Below are positions 24,812-33,292 of a DNA stretch of 64,000 bases, piece after piece. The stretch covers positions 37,180 through 101,179 of the forward strand of contig CACYQD010000010.1 in the NCBI GenBank assembly GCA_902776475.1. The letters are read 5' to 3'. Source of the stretch: an uncultured Prevotellaceae bacterium (GTDB taxonomy: Bacteria > Bacteroidota > Bacteroidia > Bacteroidales > Bacteroidaceae). The notes under the pieces were generated by a model that was given only the letters and a program-made list of their open reading frames with translations, was not told the DNA's origin and searched no databases. The translations under genes were made by a program, and so were the position numbers. The stretch's first letter is position 1; the number at the start of each line of letters is the position of its first letter.

Positions 24812-26857
24812 ATGTTTGGGTTTTGGTCATGGATACGGCTATTTATGGTGGTGATATGCGTCTCGCTACCCGTGCAGACTGATGCCAAGGATGTCATCGA
24901 CACCCTTGTCGTCAACCGTTTATACCGTTACCGGGAGTCCGTGGACAGCAGTCTGGAAGGCATGACCACCCATGCCTATGTGAAGTACAAGCTCAAGACC
25001 GACCGTCGCAACGTGCTGCTCTACTGCGTTCCCCATCTCCATACCATGGCCAAGACGAAAAACCGGAATCCGTTTTTCGAGAGTTTTGTCCAACTGATCT
25101 TCCACCAGGACGGGACACACGACATGGAGAAGATTGCCAAGACGGGCACCATCTCCCGCCGCCGGACGATCATGCCCAATGTGATGGAATACCTGGTGCC
25201 CCATATCTATGGCGAACTGCTCTATCCCAACCGTCTGCTCTCGCCCTTCCATCGCCGCAACCACAGATTTTACCGATACCGTGTGCACCACGTGGAAGAG
25301 AACCTGGTTTATATCGGCTTCAAGCCCCGTGCCATCAACACACAGACCGTGCACGGAAATGCCGTCGTGGATCTGCAGACCGGCAGGATTGTCAGCTGCA
25401 CGCTCGTCGGCGAGTACGACATGGTGAGTTTTGAGCTCAAGCTGGAGATGGGAGAAGAAGGCCCATGGTCTTTGGTACCGAAGAGATGCTGGATGAAGAC
25501 AAAATTCACCTTTTTGGGCAACAAGCTCCGTGCCATCTACGACTTGTATATGCATGTGCCCAGTGCAATGCCCTGGCCCATCGGAGAAGTAGAGATGCGT
25601 CCCTATATCGCCAAGATCCGGCCCGACTCCCTGAGTGAAGAAGAGCAGACATTGTATGCCAAGAGCGACTCCGTCGACCGGATGCGGACCTCCCGCGACA
25701 CCATCAGGATCCGAAAGAAGAACATTGCCAAGGACATTTTGTGGGATGTCATCGGTGAGAGCCTGATCCACCGCATCAAAGGCAATTTCGGCAATGACGA
25801 CAAAGGCTACTACCGTCTGTCGCCCATCCTCAACCCCCTCTATCTCAGCTATTCGGAGCGCCGAGGCCTCAACTATCGTTTCACCATCCGCGGAGGGTAT
25901 GACTTCTCGGCCAACAGAGAGATCCGGACGAGGACCAAACTGGGCTATTCATTCAAGTTGAAGCAGTTTCTTGTCAACATCCCCATCACCTACACCTTCG
26001 ACAAGAGCCACAACGGATACATCGAAGGCGGTTGGCGCAGTGGAGAGCATATCACCAACTCCACCATCGTCGACAAGCTCAAGGAAGAACGAGGCGACAC
26101 CATCGACTGGAAGAAGATGAACCTCGACTATTTCCGTCACACGAAGCAATATCTCAGCGTCCATTACGATTTCAACCCCTATTTCGGGATGGAGGCCGGA
26201 TATGTGTTCAACCGATGGAGGTCGGTGCAGAGCAAGAATTTCGACTTGCTGGACAAGCCCACCCATTACAAGTCCACCTCATGGATGTGCGAGTTCTCCG
26301 TCCGCCCATGGGGATACCACGGTCCGATCTTCACCATCAACTATGAACGTACGCTGAAAAAACTGAGCGAGAAAGGCATGAACTACGAGAAATGGGAATA
26401 CGACTGTTCCTATCTGTACAGGATGCCACTGATGCGTTCGATCTCCATGCGTGCCGGAGCAGGTTATTACACCACCCATACGAAAGACACCTATTTCCTG
26501 GATTACAACAACTTCCGTGAAGACAACATCCCCGGCGGCTGGAACGACGAATGGAGCGGGGAGTTTGAACTGCTCCACCGCAACTGGTACAACTCCTCCA
26601 AATACTACCTGAGGATGAATGCCACCTATGAGTCGCCGGTCATCTTCCTGTCGTGGGTGCCCGTCATCGGCAACATTGTTGAGACAGAACGCTTCTATCT
26701 CAGCGCCCTCCGATTGAGCGCCCTGAGCAACTATGTCGAGATTGGCTACGGTTTCACCAACCGGCTCTGTTCGGTCGGATTCTTCACCAGTCTCAAACGA
26801 GGAAAATATGAATCCTTCGGTTGCAAGCTGGGCTTCGAGTTGTTCAACAAATGGTAG
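24812..26857 (+). CDS. DUF5686-like outer-membrane beta-barrel protein
   Basis: A 681-residue protein with an N-terminal signal-like segment (LFMVVICVSLPVQTDA). It resembles the DUF5686 family of Bacteroidetes outer-membrane proteins. An N-terminal soluble part (to about residue 320) includes TVHGNAVVDLQTGRIVSCTL. A long region of alternating beta strands follows (YRFTIRGGYDFSANREI, SVHYDFNPYFGMEAGYVFN and so on) and ends in an aromatic-terminated strand (GCKLGFELFNKW), as needed for barrel insertion by BAM. Many relatives carry an N-terminal carboxypeptidase-regulatory domain; I do not see one here. The function of the family is unknown. The start could be 24812 or the in-frame ATG at 24845; the latter leaves a short signal peptide. 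Confidence 0.75.
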   Translation: MFGFWSWIRLFMVVICVSLPVQTDAKDVIDTLVVNRLYRYRESVDSSLEGMTTHAYVKYKLKTDRRNVLLYCVPHLHTMAKTKNRNPFFESFVQLIFHQDGTHDMEKIAKTGTISRRRTIMPNVMEYLVPHIYGELLYPNRLLSPFHRRNHRFYRYRVHHVEENLVYIGFKPRAINTQTVHGNAVVDLQTGRIVSCTLVGEYDMVSFELKLEMGEEGPWSLVPKRCWMKTKFTFLGNKLRAIYDLYMHVPSAMPWPIGEVEMRPYIAKIRPDSLSEEEQTLYAKSDSVDRMRTSRDTIRIRKKNIAKDILWDVIGESLIHRIKGNFGNDDKGYYRLSPILNPLYLSYSERRGLNYRFTIRGGYDFSANREIRTRTKLGYSFKLKQFLVNIPITYTFDKSHNGYIEGGWRSGEHITNSTIVDKLKEERGDTIDWKKMNLDYFRHTKQYLSVHYDFNPYFGMEAGYVFNRWRSVQSKNFDLLDKPTHYKSTSWMCEFSVRPWGYHGPIFTINYERTLKKLSEKGMNYEKWEYDCSYLYRMPLMRSISMRAGAGYYTTHTKDTYFLDYNNFREDNIPGGWNDEWSGEFELLHRNWYNSSKYYLRMNATYESPVIFLSWVPVIGNIVETERFYLSALRLSALSNYVEIGYGFTNRLCSVGFFTSLKRGKYESFGCKLGFELFNKW

Positions 26858-26882
26858 GGCACAAAAAAACGCCCCTGACTTG

Positions 26883-26913
26883 TTGGTTTTTCCCCTTAAA
26901 ATGAATACCTTCG
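26883..26913 (+). promoter_or_regulatory. Putative promoter for the AddA-like gene
   Basis: TTGG (26883-26886), 19 bases, then TACCTTCG (26906-26913), one mismatch to TAnnTTTG. The box ends four bases before ATG 26918. Confidence 0.5.
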
Positions 26914-26917
26914 CAGC

Positions 26918-29900
26918 ATGACCCATCAAACACCACTAACCGTCTATAAAGCCAGCGCAGGCAGTGGAAAGACATTCACCCTCGCTGTGGAATACATCAA
27001 ACTGCTGATAGAGGATCCCCTCTCCTATCGCAACATACTCGCCGTGACCTTCACCAACAAAGCCACGGAGGAGATGAAGATGCGCATCCTGAGTCAGCTC
27101 AACGGACTTGCGCACGGCTATGAAGACTCCAAGGACTACATGGACAAGATCACCCGGGAATTGGGTGTCAGCGAGGAGCACGTCCAGGAGAGAGCCGGCA
27201 CAGCCCTCAGAAGTCTCATCCATGACTATACTGCGTTCAGGGTAGAGACCATCGACAAGTTTTTCCAACGAGTGCTCAAGAACCTGGCCAAGGAACTTGA
27301 CCTGACGGCCAACCTGCGCATCGAGCTCAACGACAAGCAAGTGGAGCAACTGGCCGTTGACTCCATGATCGAGTCGCTCACCAGCCAGGACATCGTATTG
27401 AACTGGCTGATGGGATATATCCTTGAGAACATCCAGGAAGACAAGTCCTGGAACATCATCAAACAGGTGAAGAGATTCGGAGAGAACATTTTCAAGGACA
27501 CCTACAAAAACCGCCGCAAGAGACTTCACAAGGTTATCAGCAAGCCCGACTTCTTCGACAAGTACAAGGAACAGATGCAACAGTTGCGTGATGACAGCCG
27601 CCAGACCATGGTCGACCACGCCAAGCGTTTCTTTGATGCCACCACCGGCTATATCCGCGAGGATTTCGCATACGGCATAAATGGTGTGTATCACTATTTC
27701 GAAAAGTTGCTCGACGGCACCTACAAAGGCGGCGCACCAGGAGCCCGGGTCATGGAATGCATGGCATCAGCAGACAAATGGGTCACGAGAGGTGCTCCCC
27801 ACCGCAATGAGATCATCGCCCTGGCCCAAAGCAAACTGATGGATATCTTGAGAGATGCCGAGCGCGACAGGATCTCATGCTACAGGAAATACAAGTCGGC
27901 CACGGTCACGCTTGCACACCTCAACCAGCTACGGCTGCTTGGGCATATCGAGAAGAAAGTGAGAGACCTCAACAGCAGCGCCAACCGTTTTCTGCTCAGC
28001 GACACCCAGGAGATGCTCAACGGACTGATTGACGACAGCGACACCCCGTTTATCTTCGAGAAAATCGGAGCCCGTCTCCAGCACATCATGATCGATGAGT
28101 TTCAAGACACCGGTGCCCTGCAATGGAACAATTTCAAGATACTCCTCAACGAGTGCATGGACCAAGGGACAAGCAACCTCATCGTCGGCGACGTGAAACA
28201 GAGCATCTACCGTTGGCGGTCGGGAGACTGGAAACTGCTCAACGGCATCACCGGAGAGTTCAACGACGACGAGAGCATGATCAAAGTCAAGCCCCTTGAC
28301 ACCAACTACCGTTCACGCCGGAAGGTGATAGAGTTCAACAACAGTTTCTTCACCTCCGCCAGCAAGTTGGAATACGAGCGGTTGAAGCAAATAGTCGGTG
28401 CAGACGCGGAACAGATGCAGAAAGCCTACAGCGATATCTGCCAGCATATCCCGGCGTGGAAGGGCGATGAGGGGTATGTGCATGTGGAACTCATGGAGAA
28501 AAAGAAATTCGGCGATCAGATCATGAAGAGATTGACCGAGACCATCCAGTCCCTTCTCGACCACGGCGTGGCCCAGCGCGACATTGCCATCCTGGCCCGC
28601 AACAACAGTGAAATCGTGGCCACAGCCCAGTATTTCCAAGCCAACCATCCCGACATCCACATCGTCTCCGACGAAGCATTCAAAGTGGGGTCCTCCCTTG
28701 CCGTCAACCTCATCCTCACGGCGCTGCGGTGCCTGGTCAACGAGACCGAGGTGCTCCACAAAGCCATTCTGGCCAAAACCTACCAGAACGACATCCTGCA
28801 GAAAGGGCTGGACGACGATGCCATCATGCTCAACACCAACGTCAAGGATCCCTATGCCGCCTTCACGGAATGGTTGCCGGAAGGATTCCGCGACAGTGCC
28901 CAACTGGCATCGCTGCGCGCCCTGCCCCTCACCGACCTCATCGAATCGCTCTACAACATTTTCCAGCTCGACCTGGCGAAAGGGCAGAGTCCCTATCTGT
29001 GCACCTTCTATGACATCGTGGCCGAGCACCTCAAGGACAACACATCCGACATCGGCCGTTTCCTGCAAGCATGGGAAGACGGCTACTACAAGAAGACCAT
29101 CCATGGCGATGACGTGAACGGAATCCGCATGGTGACCATCCACAAGAGCAAAGGCCTGGAGTATGACAACGTCATCATCCCCTTCTGCGACTGGGAGTTG
29201 GAGAAGCACATGGACAACATCGTCTGGTGTGAGGCCGCCGATGACCCCTTCAGGCAGTTGCCCGTCCTCCCCATCAACTACAGCCGCAATTCCATGATCG
29301 ACACCACCTATGAAGAAGAGTACAAGACGGAGCATCTGCAAAACTCCGTCGACAACCTCAACCTGCTTTATGTGGCCTTCACGAGAGCACGCACCAGACT
29401 CATCGTCTTCGGAGTGAGCAGCATCACAATCAATAAAGGCAAGCGGACCCCACCCGCACCACAGAAAGACACCCATGCGAGAAGATGCCTGCTGGTGGAA
29501 CAAGCGCTGGTTGACCTTGATCGCCGCCGCCAGAACGGTGAGCATTCCGAGAGCGAACAAGTCAGGGACTTCACGCTGGACATCACCGATGAGGACGACA
29601 TCATCTTCGATTACGGCGACTGTTTTCAGGAGATGCAAGTCCATCAGGAAAAAGCCACCTCCAACATCTTCCTCCAAAAAGAAGAAGGCATCCCCTTCAA
29701 GATGCAATCCTATCCTGTGTCGGCAGCCTTCCGCCAGAGCAACAACAGCCGGCTGTTCACTACTTCAGAGGAGAAGGAACTGCTCCGGATGGAGTACATC
29801 CAAAGAGGCAACCTGCTTCACAACATCTTCTCACGGCTGAAGACCACCGATGACCTGGAGAACGTACTACGGGAGTTGCAGTGTGAAGGCATCCTCTACG

Positions 29901-30238
29901 ACGAGGTCACGCCAGAGGAACTCCGCCAGATGATCTCTCAGGCGCTGGACAGTCCGCGTATCAGGGAATGGTTCTCGCCCAAATGGAAACTCCACAACGA
30001 ATGTTCGGTCATCAGCCGCGATCCCGAGACAGGACAGGTGATCACGCTGCGCCCCGACCGTGTCATGAGCAACGGCAAGCGCACGGTGGTCGTCGATTTC
30101 AAGTTTGGCATGCGCAAAAAGGAGCACGCCGACCAAGTGAGGACCTACATGCGATTGCTGCGAGAGATGGGCCATCCCGCTGTGGAAGGCTATCTCTGGT
30201 ATGTGAGCACCAACCGGACGGAGAAAGTAAAAGAATAA
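26918..30238 (+). CDS. addA: AddA-like UvrD/Rep-family helicase-nuclease subunit
   Basis: An 1,106-residue superfamily-1 DNA helicase. Walker A ASAGSGKT is at residues 12-19, the VTFTNKATEEM motif (Ia) is near 44, and Walker B DEFQDT is at 393-398. KQSIYRWRSGDW is motif III, VTIHKSKGLEYDNVIIPF is motif V and LYVAFTRARTRL is motif VI. The C-terminal ~150 residues carry a RecB-type PD-(D/E)XK nuclease with RPDR followed by VVDFKFG (Asp1060, Lys1062). With the next gene it makes a double-strand-break end-resection machine of the AddAB type that feeds RecA recombination. The start is fixed: no other start codon lies between 26918 and the Walker A motif. The stop is 11 bases from the partner gene. 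Confidence 0.93.
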   Translation: MTHQTPLTVYKASAGSGKTFTLAVEYIKLLIEDPLSYRNILAVTFTNKATEEMKMRILSQLNGLAHGYEDSKDYMDKITRELGVSEEHVQERAGTALRSLIHDYTAFRVETIDKFFQRVLKNLAKELDLTANLRIELNDKQVEQLAVDSMIESLTSQDIVLNWLMGYILENIQEDKSWNIIKQVKRFGENIFKDTYKNRRKRLHKVISKPDFFDKYKEQMQQLRDDSRQTMVDHAKRFFDATTGYIREDFAYGINGVYHYFEKLLDGTYKGGAPGARVMECMASADKWVTRGAPHRNEIIALAQSKLMDILRDAERDRISCYRKYKSATVTLAHLNQLRLLGHIEKKVRDLNSSANRFLLSDTQEMLNGLIDDSDTPFIFEKIGARLQHIMIDEFQDTGALQWNNFKILLNECMDQGTSNLIVGDVKQSIYRWRSGDWKLLNGITGEFNDDESMIKVKPLDTNYRSRRKVIEFNNSFFTSASKLEYERLKQIVGADAEQMQKAYSDICQHIPAWKGDEGYVHVELMEKKKFGDQIMKRLTETIQSLLDHGVAQRDIAILARNNSEIVATAQYFQANHPDIHIVSDEAFKVGSSLAVNLILTALRCLVNETEVLHKAILAKTYQNDILQKGLDDDAIMLNTNVKDPYAAFTEWLPEGFRDSAQLASLRALPLTDLIESLYNIFQLDLAKGQSPYLCTFYDIVAEHLKDNTSDIGRFLQAWEDGYYKKTIHGDDVNGIRMVTIHKSKGLEYDNVIIPFCDWELEKHMDNIVWCEAADDPFRQLPVLPINYSRNSMIDTTYEEEYKTEHLQNSVDNLNLLYVAFTRARTRLIVFGVSSITINKGKRTPPAPQKDTHARRCLLVEQALVDLDRRRQNGEHSESEQVRDFTLDITDEDDIIFDYGDCFQEMQVHQEKATSNIFLQKEEGIPFKMQSYPVSAAFRQSNNSRLFTTSEEKELLRMEYIQRGNLLHNIFSRLKTTDDLENVLRELQCEGILYDEVTPEELRQMISQALDSPRIREWFSPKWKLHNECSVISRDPETGQVITLRPDRVMSNGKRTVVVDFKFGMRKKEHADQVRTYMRLLREMGHPAVEGYLWYVSTNRTEKVKE

Positions 30239-30249
30239 ACGCGACAGAC

Positions 30250-33219
30250 ATGAACCACACCATAACCACTCCCCTGCCCTTTTTGGGCCATGTCGCCCAG
30301 GACATCCTCAACAAACACGGAGAGGACCTGTCGGGCCTGACCATCGTATTCCCCAACAAGCGCGCATCGCTGTTCATCAACGAGCAGTTGGCCCTGCTGG
30401 CAGGAAAGCCCATCTGGAGTCCCTCCTACACCACCATCAGCGAACTCTTCCACCAACGGTCGAAGAGGACCGTGGCTGATGACATCAAACTCATCTGCGA
30501 CCTCTACCGCAGTTATGTGGAGTGCACCGGATCGACCGAGACATTGGACCAGTTCTATGGTTGGGGAAGCGTGCTGCTCTCCGACTTCGATGACATCGAC
30601 AAGAGCATGGCTCAAGCGCAGAGCGTGTTTTCCAACCTCAGCGACCTGCACTCCTTCGACCACGCGGACTACCTGAGCGAAGAACAGATCCAAGTGCTCC
30701 AGTTCTTCTTCAAAGGCTTTGACGAGAATCACAACAGCCGGCTGAAGGAGAAATTCCTCCATCTCTGGAGCAAATTTGGCCATATCTACACCAACTACAA
30801 CCAACGGCTGAGCGACCAAGGGCTCGCCTACGAGGGAGCACTGTGCCGGGAGGTGGTGGAAAACGAAGACCTGGACTGGGGCGACGACACCTACATCTTC
30901 ATCGGCTTCAATGCCCTTCAGGAAGTGGAGAGGCGGCTTTTCAAGAAACTGAAGAAAGCCGGACAGGCTGAGTTCTACTGGGATTTCGACCACTATTACA
31001 TGACTCCAGACAACCTGGGCAAGCCCCATGAGGCCGGTGCCCAGATCAGAAAACTCATGGCGGATTTTCCCAATCAGTTGGATTCCAATGACGATGCGAT
31101 ATACCGCCGCTTTGAGCAGCCGAAAGACATCACTTTCATCGGAGCGCCCACCGAGAGCGCCCAGGCACGGTATGTCGGCGAATGGCTCCAGGACCCCAAA
31201 AGAGTGGAAGCCGGCAACCGTTCCGCCGTGGTGATGTGTCAGGAAAATCTTCTGCCCACCATCATCCACTGCATCCCGAGCCATGTGAAGCAGTTGAACA
31301 TCACCACCGGTTACCCGCTCAACCAGACAGCCGCGGCATCCCTGGTCAACCAATTGATTGAACTGGCCATGTACGGACAAGCCGGCACCGGCAAATACCG
31401 TCAGAAGTATGTCATCTCAGTCCTCCGCCATCCCTATTCCTGTTACATTTCCCCGGAAGCGACAGAGCTCTGCAGCAAGATTGTCGCCGCCCATCACTAT
31501 TTCCCCTCCAGAGACGAACTGACCGTTGACGAAGGCACCGAACTGCTCTTCAAGGACCTTTCCAGCATCCATCCGCAGGAAGGAGGACAGGAATACGACC
31601 GCAATCTCGTCGTCAACCAATGGTTGCTTGACCTTATCCGCCGTGTAGCCCTCGCCGCCCATGAATCCGAGGACAAGGACCCTCTGACCCATGAGACCCT
31701 GTTCCGCACCTACACCCTGGTCAACCGCTTCCACCAACTGCTCGAGAGCGGTGACCTGAAAGTGGACCCCATCACCTATCAGAGGCTTCTCCAGCAGATC
31801 ATCACCTCCACGACAGTGCCGTTCCATGGCGAACCCGCCGTGGGCCTGCAAGTCATGGGTGTCCTTGAGACCCGCAACCTGGACTTCGACCACCTTCTGA
31901 TTCTCTCCTGCAACGAGGGCAACATGCCGAAATCCACCGACAACCCCTCGTTCATCCCCCAGTCCATCCGCGAAGCCTTCAGCCTGACCACCATCAACCA
32001 GAAGACAGGCATCTACGCCTATTATTTCCTGCGCATGATCCAGCGCGCACAGGATGTGACCATCCTCTACGGCAATGCCGCGGACAACAAGAACACCGGT
32101 GAGAAGAGCCGGTTCATGCTCCAGATGATGGTGGAGAGCGGCCACGACATCAAACGCCTCTCACTGATCTCCTCGCAGTTGCCCTCCATCCGCGAGCGGT
32201 ATGCCGTGAAGAAATCGCCTGAGATACAGGAGCGCCTCAACAACATGTCGTTTATCTCGCCTACCGCCATCAACCGTTATCAGCGATGCCAGCTCCAGTT
32301 TTTCTTCTGCTATGTGGCCGGCATCAAGGAACCCGATGCGGAAGGAGACGAGATCGACAATAGAGTATTCGGCAATATCTTCCACGACGCCTCGCAGTTC
32401 ATCTACGACGAAATCACGGGAACAGACCGCAGCAAGATAGACGAGAAGCACCCCTTTGCCGGACCGGGACATACGGTGGAGAAAAGTCAGATAGAATATG
32501 CGCTCAAGCATCCCGGCTTGATAGAGCGAAACCTCGACAGGGCTTTTAAAAAACACCTCTTCAACAACGAGGCCATGACCTATACCCCCGAATACAACGG
32601 TTTGCAGATCATCAACCGCAAGGTGATTCTCCACTACCTCCGGCAGTTGCTCCAGCTCGACCAACAGCTTGCCCCCTTCACCATCCGCGGTCTGGAGGGC
32701 GACGTCTATACCACCATCAAGGTCACCACCAGCCAAGGAGAGCAAAAGAAGCGCATTGGCGGACGCATCGACAGGCTGGACGAGGTGGTGAATGCCAACG
32801 GGGAGAGAAGAATCCGCGTGCTGGATTACAAGACGGGCAGCAGCATGGCCGATGTGAAAACGTTAGAGGGAGTGTTTGACCCTACCCAAGACAAGCACAA
32901 CGACTATTACCTGCAAGCCATGCTCTATGCCCTGATCGTGAGCCGCGACAAAGAAGCCAATCCCATGCAATTGCCCGTGAGTCCGGCCCTGCTGTTCATC
33001 CAACATGCCAGCGCCCTGGACTACAATCCCATCCTCTCTTTCGGCAATGAGGAAATCTCAGACATGAGAGACTATGCCGACGATTTCATGGAAAAACTGA
33101 CGGCCGTCGTGGCCCAGATACTTGAACCACAACAGCCGTTTGCACCTTGCGACAATCCCAAGACCTGCGCCACATGTCCTTATGCGAAACTATGCGGCAG
33201 GCTGAGGATGGAAGGATAA
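30250..33219 (+). CDS. addB: AddB-like exonuclease subunit with predicted Fe-S cluster
   Basis: A 989-residue protein starting at ATG 30250; the frame is open further upstream but that part overlaps addA. It begins with the inactive-helicase-like opening LTIVFPNKRASLFINEQL. It has a C-terminal PD-(D/E)XK nuclease with VLDYKTGS (Asp859, Lys861) and a family-typical set of four cysteines around it: Cys680, then Cys973, Cys976 and Cys982 in the pattern C-x292-C-x2-C-x5-C. In Bacillus AddB this arrangement binds a [4Fe-4S] cluster that holds the nuclease domain together. An extra Cys967 is nearby. Co-transcribed with addA, 11 bases apart. There is no obvious terminator in the 73 bases before the convergent VWA/FISUMP gene. 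Confidence 0.92.
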   Translation: MNHTITTPLPFLGHVAQDILNKHGEDLSGLTIVFPNKRASLFINEQLALLAGKPIWSPSYTTISELFHQRSKRTVADDIKLICDLYRSYVECTGSTETLDQFYGWGSVLLSDFDDIDKSMAQAQSVFSNLSDLHSFDHADYLSEEQIQVLQFFFKGFDENHNSRLKEKFLHLWSKFGHIYTNYNQRLSDQGLAYEGALCREVVENEDLDWGDDTYIFIGFNALQEVERRLFKKLKKAGQAEFYWDFDHYYMTPDNLGKPHEAGAQIRKLMADFPNQLDSNDDAIYRRFEQPKDITFIGAPTESAQARYVGEWLQDPKRVEAGNRSAVVMCQENLLPTIIHCIPSHVKQLNITTGYPLNQTAAASLVNQLIELAMYGQAGTGKYRQKYVISVLRHPYSCYISPEATELCSKIVAAHHYFPSRDELTVDEGTELLFKDLSSIHPQEGGQEYDRNLVVNQWLLDLIRRVALAAHESEDKDPLTHETLFRTYTLVNRFHQLLESGDLKVDPITYQRLLQQIITSTTVPFHGEPAVGLQVMGVLETRNLDFDHLLILSCNEGNMPKSTDNPSFIPQSIREAFSLTTINQKTGIYAYYFLRMIQRAQDVTILYGNAADNKNTGEKSRFMLQMMVESGHDIKRLSLISSQLPSIRERYAVKKSPEIQERLNNMSFISPTAINRYQRCQLQFFFCYVAGIKEPDAEGDEIDNRVFGNIFHDASQFIYDEITGTDRSKIDEKHPFAGPGHTVEKSQIEYALKHPGLIERNLDRAFKKHLFNNEAMTYTPEYNGLQIINRKVILHYLRQLLQLDQQLAPFTIRGLEGDVYTTIKVTTSQGEQKKRIGGRIDRLDEVVNANGERRIRVLDYKTGSSMADVKTLEGVFDPTQDKHNDYYLQAMLYALIVSRDKEANPMQLPVSPALLFIQHASALDYNPILSFGNEEISDMRDYADDFMEKLTAVVAQILEPQQPFAPCDNPKTCATCPYAKLCGRLRMEG

Positions 33220-33292
33220 GAAAATTGTTGTGTGCATAAAAGGGTGGGATTTGCATTTTCGAATTGCGACTTCCACGTTGGGAAAGGATGCA

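Noticed and set aside
28313-29707. 464-residue open frame on the minus strand
   Set aside because: It is fully antisense to the helicase core of addA, whose motifs are in the plus frame; the GC-rich third positions of addA create the open shadow.
30190-31380. 396-residue open frame on the minus strand
   Set aside because: Antisense to addB; no signature and low-complexity His/Val-rich composition.
33220-33292. Template repeat or reverse transcriptase next to the FISUMP gene
   Set aside because: The gap is only 73 bases and no protein in the window carries reverse-transcriptase motifs, so a local complete retroelement is ruled out.
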